NCBI GenBank assembly: GCA_934512105.1
Contig: CAKSWQ010000055.1
Location: 1-11,460 of the forward strand
DNA from: an uncultured Faecalibacterium sp.
GTDB taxonomy: Bacteria > Bacillota > Clostridia > Oscillospirales > Ruminococcaceae
Direction of reading: 5' to 3'
DNA length: 11,460 nt
Of the stretch, positions 7,034 to 11,460 are shown piece after piece; the stretch's first letter is position 1, and each line of letters begins with the position of its first letter. Below the pieces are notes generated by a model that ran no database searches, was not told the origin of the DNA, and was given only the letters and a program-made list of their open reading frames with translations. The translations under genes were made by a program, and so were the position numbers.

Positions 7034-9079
7034 ATGAAACTGACACGACGCAGCTTCCTCAGCACTTCCGCGCTTGCCCTGCTGGCCTGTGGCTTAGCAC
7101 CGACCGCGAGCGCCGCCGAAACAAACGGTATCTTTTCCGACCTGCTCGGCTGCAGCGCTGAAACGGCACTGCAGCCCCGGCCTCTGACCCCGAAGGTGGT
7201 AGACCCGAACCCGTTCATGGGCATCAGCGAGTCAAACATCCACCACGACTGCTACAACACCGACTCCACCGACGCCATCCTGCCCATTGGCATCTGCCCG
7301 GAGGTCAATGTGGCAATGGAAAAGACGAATCCGAACGCCTCGCCCGCCATCTTCTTCGACAACTTTGATAACCCCATCAGCCCGTTTCTGGGCGGCCTTG
7401 CTATCCGTGATCTCGACGCTGCCGAGGTAAAGACCCTTGGCTTCTTCTCCCCGACCAAGCACGATGGCGGCGGTTATGTCATCCAGAGCTCGTACTCGTT
7501 TGTGGACGGGCGGAATCTCGTGGTCTGCCCGACCAGCCACAACCATGTTCTGATGCTGCGCGCCGCCGATGAGAACGGCGCCCCGCTGCCCGTTTTTGAA
7601 AAGGTTCTGGATATCAACATCAAGGCTGCGGCTGAAAAGGTGCTGGGGCGCACGCTGGAGCAGAACCTTCTCTCCGTTGTCTTTGACTATGAGGGCAACC
7701 TCTGGTTCGTAACCGGCGGCTTCCGCATCTATCCCAGCCGTCAGCAGCAGGGCGCGATCGGCTATATCTCGCACACCGCCATCGACGCCATCCTTTCGGG
7801 CCGCACTGCCGATCTGGAGCAAGAGGTGCACGTCTACCTGCCGGAGCCTGGCGAGGGTGCTGAAAACGGCATTGCCTCCTGCAAGGAGGGTGCCATCATC
7901 CTGACAAACCTTGCCTGCTATCTGCTGCGTGCCGACAACGGTGTAAACATCGTCTGGCGCACCCCCTATGACAGCGTTGGCGCAAAGGACAGCCGGGAGG
8001 GTGCAGCGACCACCGGCGGCGGTCTGGCATGGGGCGGCGGCTGCTCACCCTCGCTGAGCCGGGAGCTGGTCTTCTTCACCGACAATCTGGAAACGGTCAG
8101 CCTGCTGGCACTGGACATCCATACCGGCGCAGTTGTTGCCAGCCATCCGGTCATTGATGAGCTGCCCGCCAATATGCCTGTCTCTGTTGAGAATTCTGCC
8201 ATCGTCTATGATTTCGGCAACGGCCGGCTCAGCACCATCGTCTGCAACTGGTTCGGCGCAGGCAGCCCGAACCTTGCCAAGCCGGACAGCGATTCCTCCA
8301 TCCAGAGCTACGAGAACATCTACGACCGCAACTGGCTGCTGAAGGGCAACTGCATGATCATGCCGGGCATTGAGCGGGTAGACACCATCAAAACCGCCGA
8401 CGGCTGGACGATGAAGAGCATCTGGTGCCGGAAGGACCTGAGCGACACCTCCATGCTGAAGCTTTCAACGGCTACCGGTTATATTTACGGCTTTGTGCAG
8501 GATGTGGACACCGGCATGTGGCAGTACATCGTCCTTGATTTTGCAACGGGCAAAACCGCACTGACGGTGGATGTTGCTTCTCTGTACGGCTATAATAATA
8601 TGGCGATTGGCATGTACGCCGGCCGCGACGGAAACAAGCTCTACTGCCCCACCGGCTATAAGGAGCTGCTGCGTCTGCAGGACCGGTTCGTCTACCTGCC
8701 TGAGATGCCGTACCGCCGGGTCGATCTTGATAAGACCTCCCGCAAGATCATCTCCGCAGCGGAGTTTGCCGCCGCAGGCGGACAGGGCACACCGGCAACC
8801 TGGCTGCACACCGCTACGCTGGAAAACGTGCACCCCAATACGACTGTTGCTTTCCGGGTGAATGGCCTGACCGGAAAGAAGGACGATTACAAGCTCTACG
8901 CCATCGGAACGGACGGCCAGTACCACCAGATCTCCGATTGGACGCTGGAAAATGCGGACGGACGGCTGAGTGCGAAAAAGGTTTACGAGATCCAGCTTGC
9001 CGTACAGGATGGCGGCGCGATCGACTGCAGCCCCAACGCCAAGGAAACGACCGTCTCGGTCCTGCTGGCGCGCGGATAA
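7034..9079 (+). CDS. Exported beta-propeller-like protein of unknown function
   Basis: A 681-residue exported protein. The N-terminus has a twin-arginine motif (TRRSFLS, 4-10) and a hydrophobic stretch. It then offers two possible processing sites: a lipobox LLAC (16-19) and a signal-peptidase I site ASA|AE (25-29). Residues about 120-560 read as a series of four-stranded blades, with repeating phrases of the propeller type: FDYEGNLWFVTGG (217-229), GGGLAWGGGCSPSL (328-341), FFTDN (347-351), SMLKLSTATGYIYGF (473-487), YIVLDFATGKTAL (498-510). From memory these match an uncharacterised quinoprotein-like family best known in actinobacteria and fungi. Residues 590-680 form a separate beta-rich C-terminal domain. 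No catalytic residues can be assigned. AGGAGG lies 7 nt before the ATG, and the gene is 32 nt behind the kinase gene, so it is the likely output of the two-component system. Confidence 0.8.
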   Translation: MKLTRRSFLSTSALALLACGLAPTASAAETNGIFSDLLGCSAETALQPRPLTPKVVDPNPFMGISESNIHHDCYNTDSTDAILPIGICPEVNVAMEKTNPNASPAIFFDNFDNPISPFLGGLAIRDLDAAEVKTLGFFSPTKHDGGGYVIQSSYSFVDGRNLVVCPTSHNHVLMLRAADENGAPLPVFEKVLDINIKAAAEKVLGRTLEQNLLSVVFDYEGNLWFVTGGFRIYPSRQQQGAIGYISHTAIDAILSGRTADLEQEVHVYLPEPGEGAENGIASCKEGAIILTNLACYLLRADNGVNIVWRTPYDSVGAKDSREGAATTGGGLAWGGGCSPSLSRELVFFTDNLETVSLLALDIHTGAVVASHPVIDELPANMPVSVENSAIVYDFGNGRLSTIVCNWFGAGSPNLAKPDSDSSIQSYENIYDRNWLLKGNCMIMPGIERVDTIKTADGWTMKSIWCRKDLSDTSMLKLSTATGYIYGFVQDVDTGMWQYIVLDFATGKTALTVDVASLYGYNNMAIGMYAGRDGNKLYCPTGYKELLRLQDRFVYLPEMPYRRVDLDKTSRKIISAAEFAAAGGQGTPATWLHTATLENVHPNTTVAFRVNGLTGKKDDYKLYAIGTDGQYHQISDWTLENADGRLSAKKVYEIQLAVQDGGAIDCSPNAKETTVSVLLARG

Positions 9080-9086
9080 GCGAAAA

Positions 9087-9230
9087 ACCGCGGAGCACAC
9101 CCAAGGGCTGCGGCAGATGCTGGTGGACAACTACTCGGTATTCTACATCGTGGGCGTGGACACCGTGTCGGTGGCTCGTGTGCTGTACAGTGCGTCCGAC
9201 CTTGTGCGCCGCCTGCGGAGAATGAAGTGA
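9087..9230 (+). pseudogene. 5'-truncated relic of a RelE/ParE-family toxin gene
   Basis: Directly after the propeller stop codon, an open frame ending in TGA at 9228 encodes the last 47 residues of a typical RelE/ParE toxin. LRQMLVDNYSVFY is the conserved strand-turn block of the family, and VARVLYSASDLVRRLRR is the usual final strand and helix. The N-terminal half of a normal toxin of about 95-100 residues is absent. Upstream in this frame lies only the propeller coding sequence, and there is no ribosome site or partner antitoxin. The fragment is probably non-functional, left by a rearrangement with a junction near 9080. The identification rests on family pattern recognition. Confidence 0.7.
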
Positions 9231-9242
9231 ATCCCAACAACC

Positions 9243-9285
9243 AAAACGTGGGGCAGTACCTTTTGCAGATACTGCCCCACGTTTT
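9243..9285. terminator. Bidirectional intrinsic terminator
   Basis: A perfect 16-bp inverted repeat (9243-9258 with 9270-9285, arm AAAACGTGGGGCAGTA) has an 11-nt loop. The outer AAAA/TTTT of the stem gives a U tract on either strand. It lies between the toxin relic (+) and the recombinase gene (-), and can end transcripts from both sides. Confidence 0.88.
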
Positions 9286-9286
9286 C

Positions 9287-9337
9287 TCATATCATCTTAA
9301 AATGCTTCAGCGCTTCCCGGATGGCCTTTTGCCGTGA
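9287..9337 (-). pseudogene. Out-of-frame C-terminal tail overlapping the recombinase 3' end
   Basis: In a frame different from the recombinase, the minus strand encodes SRQKAIREALKHFKMI and then TGA, whose last base is 1 nt from the terminator stem. The recombinase frame itself ends earlier, at 9307, with a low-complexity basic tail (HGKRPSGKR). The out-of-frame peptide looks like a genuine amphipathic C-terminal helix. From memory it resembles the tail of proteins found next to Clostridiales recombinases (endings such as KEKAI-x-EALKHFGMI). This suggests a frameshift or an internal deletion that fused a second gene's end to the recombinase. The evidence is suggestive only. Confidence 0.4.
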
Positions 9338-11016
9338 GTCTCCAGTTTGTACAATGCGCATACCGTCTCGACACGATCCTGATTGTCCAAACTCAACTCA
9401 AGGTCATGGTCAATGATGGGTAGCTTGAACCGGACGGACTTCAGCCACTGTCCGTTAGGCTGGCGTTCCGGGTAGATCTGCACCTCATCGATCAAAATCT
9501 CCACCAGTCTGCGGCGTTCCGCCTCGGTCATGGTGGCATAGAGCTTGTCAAAGCAAATCAGGATCTTATAAATGTTGTCTCCTGTGATTTTGTCGGCTTC
9601 AATGGCCTGCTTCTTTGCCCGGGCATCCATCAGTCCATTTTCCACCTCTTCGATTTTATCGTACATCTTATAAAGGCGGTCGTCAAGGTCGGATTTCCGG
9701 GCGATAAAGTGCCGGTCGTCCGGGTCAAGGCTGTCGATTTCCTCCATAAGCCGGGATTTTGTGGAGTAGTGCTGCCGCAGCTGCTTCTCATAGGCGGCGA
9801 TTTCCTGCTCAATGGCCGTGGTATCCACCTTCATATTGATCTTTTCCTGCATCATAGCGGCAAAGCGGGGATTGCTGACCAGCTTGGACACCACTTCAGC
9901 AACTGCCGCATCCAGCACTTCCTCTTGAATTTGCTTGCGGTAATCGCACTTGTAGCCCCGCTGCATATTGCGGTGCTTGCAGCCGTAATAATAGAAATCC
10001 TTGTACTTTGTCCCGTCCGGTCGCTTCTTGATGGACTTATTGCCATACATTCCCGCACCGCAGACCGGGCATTTCACGATGTTGGACAGCAGATGCACCC
10101 GGTCTGTTTTGGGACGAGCTACCAGTTCATACTTCTGTGCATTAGCTTTCATCTTGACCTGTGCGGCCTGCCAGACTTCTTCCGACACCAGACCTTCATG
10201 CAGACCGTCCACCAGTAGGTAGCTGTCCTGTTCCACCAGTTTATACTCGTTTCTTGTGCCCTTGACCTTTTCCGTTCTGCGACGTCCAAAGGCGATCTTT
10301 CCGCAGTAGACAGGGTTCTTCAAAATTTTCTGGATCGTGCTGGAAGAAAACAGGGGGTTCTTTCCATTCTGTCGCTGGATCTTAGAAATCCCATGGTTTT
10401 CCAGATACTTGGCAACCCCTGTCGCACCCATGTCAGTGTTTACATACTGATCGAAGATCGTCCGAATGGCAGGGGCTTCCTCTTCGTTGACTTCCAGCTT
10501 GCCATCAATCAAACGGTAGCCATAAGGTGCAAAGCCGCCGTTCCAACGGCCTTCCCGCGCTTTCTGGATGCGGCCTTCCATAGTTTGGACACGGATGTTC
10601 TCACGCTCAATCTCTGCGACAGCAGACAGCACTGAGATCATCAGCTTGCCTGCGTCCTTGGAGGAGTCGATGCCGTCTTCTACGCAAATCAGGTTCACTC
10701 CAAAATCTTGCATCACCTGCAAGGTGGACAGCACATCCGCAGCATTGCGGCCAAACCGGGAGAGCTTGAACACCAGCACATAGGCAACACCATCCTTGCC
10801 GGATTTGATGTCATCCATCATTTTGCAGAAGGAAGCACGGCCTTCGATGGATTTACCCGATTTGCCGGCATCCTCATATTCGCCGACGATCTGGTAGTCG
10901 TTGAAGTCTGCATAGGCTTTCATACGAGCCTTCTGTGCATCCAGCGAATAGCCATCAATCTGCATCGCAGTTGAAACACGGGTGTATGTGTAGACCTTAG
11001 TCTTTTCTGCTGCCAT
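9307..11016 (-). CDS. Large serine recombinase (TnpX-like)
   Basis: A 569-residue site-specific recombinase that cuts and rejoins DNA via a serine-phosphate link, inserting and excising a mobile element. The resolvase-type catalytic domain is at about 7-155: YTRVST with the nucleophile Ser15, then YSLDAQ (23-28), EDAGKSGKSIEGR (48-60), and FKLSRFGRNAAD (83-94) with the active-site arginines. A recombinase domain follows from about 160 (GGFAPYGYRL, then NPVYCGKIAFGRR at 234-246). A zinc ribbon has Cys316, Cys319, Cys346 and Cys357. A long coiled coil spans about 395-475 and a final domain ends with VETVCALYKLE. Length fits TnpX/Tn4451-type enzymes. ATG 11016 is chosen because GGGAGG lies 8 nt upstream. 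An in-frame GTG at 11025 overlaps that site. The last residues may be altered by a frameshift. Confidence 0.95.
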   Translation of the reverse strand: MAAEKTKVYTYTRVSTAMQIDGYSLDAQKARMKAYADFNDYQIVGEYEDAGKSGKSIEGRASFCKMMDDIKSGKDGVAYVLVFKLSRFGRNAADVLSTLQVMQDFGVNLICVEDGIDSSKDAGKLMISVLSAVAEIERENIRVQTMEGRIQKAREGRWNGGFAPYGYRLIDGKLEVNEEEAPAIRTIFDQYVNTDMGATGVAKYLENHGISKIQRQNGKNPLFSSSTIQKILKNPVYCGKIAFGRRRTEKVKGTRNEYKLVEQDSYLLVDGLHEGLVSEEVWQAAQVKMKANAQKYELVARPKTDRVHLLSNIVKCPVCGAGMYGNKSIKKRPDGTKYKDFYYYGCKHRNMQRGYKCDYRKQIQEEVLDAAVAEVVSKLVSNPRFAAMMQEKINMKVDTTAIEQEIAAYEKQLRQHYSTKSRLMEEIDSLDPDDRHFIARKSDLDDRLYKMYDKIEEVENGLMDARAKKQAIEADKITGDNIYKILICFDKLYATMTEAERRRLVEILIDEVQIYPERQPNGQWLKSVRFKLPIIDHDLELSLDNQDRVETVCALYKLETHGKRPSGKR

Positions 11017-11058
11017 TTCCAACACCTCCCGTTCGTATCATCTTGTTCGGAATATGTA

Positions 11059-11090
11059 TCTCCACACAGGAGAAGTGTCTCCGTGCGGAG
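11059..11090 (-). promoter_or_regulatory. Leader with overlapping, mutually exclusive hairpins
   Basis: The untranslated leader of the recombinase contains four alternating complementary blocks: TCTCC (11059-11063), GGAGA (11069-11073), TCTCC (11078-11082) and CGGAG (11086-11090), given on the plus strand. Blocks 1+2, 2+3 or 3+4 can pair, and pairing 2+3 excludes the other two. This could be an RNA switch or protein-binding repeats. No U tract follows, so a terminator is not seen. Confidence 0.35.
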
Positions 11091-11094
11091 TTTG

Positions 11095-11111
11095 GACATG
11101 AATCTCATGTC
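11095..11111. promoter_or_regulatory. Inverted repeat at the recombinase transcription start
   Basis: GACATG-AATCT-CATGTC is a 6-bp inverted repeat with a 5-nt centre. It lies just downstream of the -10 and spans the predicted start of the recombinase transcript (about 11108). A protein bound here would block transcription, so it is a candidate operator. The repressor is unknown and could be the recombinase itself. Confidence 0.45.
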
Positions 11112-11114
11112 ATT

Positions 11115-11143
11115 ATTATATCATGCCGCAGTAACTTTCTCAA
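11115..11143 (-). promoter_or_regulatory. Promoter of the recombinase gene
   Basis: On the minus strand, TTGAGA (11143-11138) and TATAAT (11120-11115) are exactly 17 bp apart. TGA just before the -10 makes it extended. This is close to the sigma-A consensus. The TG of the extended -10 is part of the stop codon of the small gene upstream, so the promoter is embedded in that gene's 3' end. The leader to the ATG at 11016 is about 90 nt. Confidence 0.82.
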
Positions 11144-11300
11144 CCTGGATCTGCGGATTTTCATTCTTCTGTGCCGGAACTTTCACGTCAGAAATTCTCG
11201 ATGCAGTCTCCATTTCATCCACCTCCAAAACATCTGCGTATTTTTCAATCATATCTGCCAGAAATGTTGCCAATGCACTCCATTCATCGAGCATTGACAT
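11121..11300 (-). CDS. Small hypothetical protein upstream of the recombinase
   Basis: A 59-residue protein beginning MSMLDEWSALATFLADMIEKYADVL when the ATG at 11300 is used. I do not recognise it. The first 27 residues form a hydrophobic amphipathic helix and the rest (DVKVPAQKNENPQIQVEKV) is polar and probably disordered. An AGGAGG site ends 12 nt upstream, a long but acceptable spacing. Alternative starts are ATG 11294 and ATG 11312, the latter touching the AGGAGG. The start lies inside the end of the upstream gene (16-17 nt overlap), which suggests translational coupling. The gene is probably part of the same mobile element as the recombinase. Confidence 0.6.
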   Translation of the reverse strand: MSMLDEWSALATFLADMIEKYADVLEVDEMETASRISDVKVPAQKNENPQIQVEKVTAA

Positions 11301-11460
11301 TCTGCCGATCATCCTCCTCTCGATTGACTGCCTGACAATAGAAGTCAAGCACTTCTTTTGGGATTCGGTTCAAGGTTTGAACTGCGGCTTCATAGTCCTG
11401 CCGCAGCTTGGCATCCTCCAGACGCTTCAAGACGCTCCCTTCCTTCGCTTTGTCCAGCGA
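11284..11460 (-). CDS. 3' end of a gene running off the window, product unknown
   Basis: An open frame enters from the right edge of the window and encodes 58 residues before TGA at 11286-11284. It is highly charged and helical: KAKEGSVLKRLEDAKLRQDY, then AAVQTLNRIPKEVLDFYCQAV and a polar end NREEDDRQNVNAR. The heptad-like spacing of hydrophobic residues suggests a coiled coil or helical domain. Its end overlaps the start of the small gene that follows, as in an operon. The family cannot be named from this fragment. It is coding on the strength of its uninterrupted frame and its overlap with an AGGAGG-preceded gene. Confidence 0.6.
   Translation of the reverse strand, partial: SLDKAKEGSVLKRLEDAKLRQDYEAAVQTLNRIPKEVLDFYCQAVNREEDDRQNVNAR

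Overview
The window looks like chromosome of a GC-rich gut Firmicute, most likely Faecalibacterium or a close relative in the Oscillospirales. The grounds are strong GGAGG ribosome sites, sigma-A type promoters, GC-rich codons, a MATE pump, a LytTR/GHKL two-component pair and a TnpX-like large serine recombinase. This is judged from gene style, not from a database match. No rRNA, tRNA or CRISPR array was seen.

Layout. (1) 1-2260: an AraC-family regulator (+) and a MATE efflux pump (-) converge, and their stop codons overlap by 4 bp. (2) 2190-4100: a PfkB-family sugar kinase, probably fructokinase, is divergent from the pump. It is followed by a PAP2-family membrane phosphatase under its own promoter, ending at a 15-bp bidirectional hairpin terminator. 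(3) 4129-4644: an unrecognised small acidic protein gene on the minus strand ends at the same terminator. (4) 4700-9079: a three-gene + strand operon comprising a LytTR response regulator, an AgrC-like GHKL histidine kinase and a 681-residue exported protein predicted to be a beta-propeller. Its promoter has a perfect extended -10, no recognisable -35, and two perfect 10-bp direct repeats exactly 21 bp apart just upstream. This looks like the binding site of the LytTR regulator. (5) 9087-9230: a 5'-truncated relic of a RelE/ParE-type toxin gene lies directly against the end of that operon. (6) 9243-11460: the edge of a mobile element, with a bidirectional terminator, a large serine recombinase (-), its near-consensus promoter and a structured leader, then two small overlapping minus-strand genes, the second running off the window.

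How it may work. The operon in (4) is the most interesting unit. A kinase senses something at the membrane and phosphorylates the regulator, which activates its own promoter and so also the secreted propeller protein. The propeller resembles, from memory, an uncharacterised family best known in actinobacteria. Its N-terminus has both a twin-arginine motif and a lipobox, so its final location is uncertain. The kinase has a degenerate ATP-binding G box. The recombinase region shows signs of past rearrangement: a second reading frame at the recombinase 3' end encodes a plausible C-terminal tail that stops 1 nt before the terminator.
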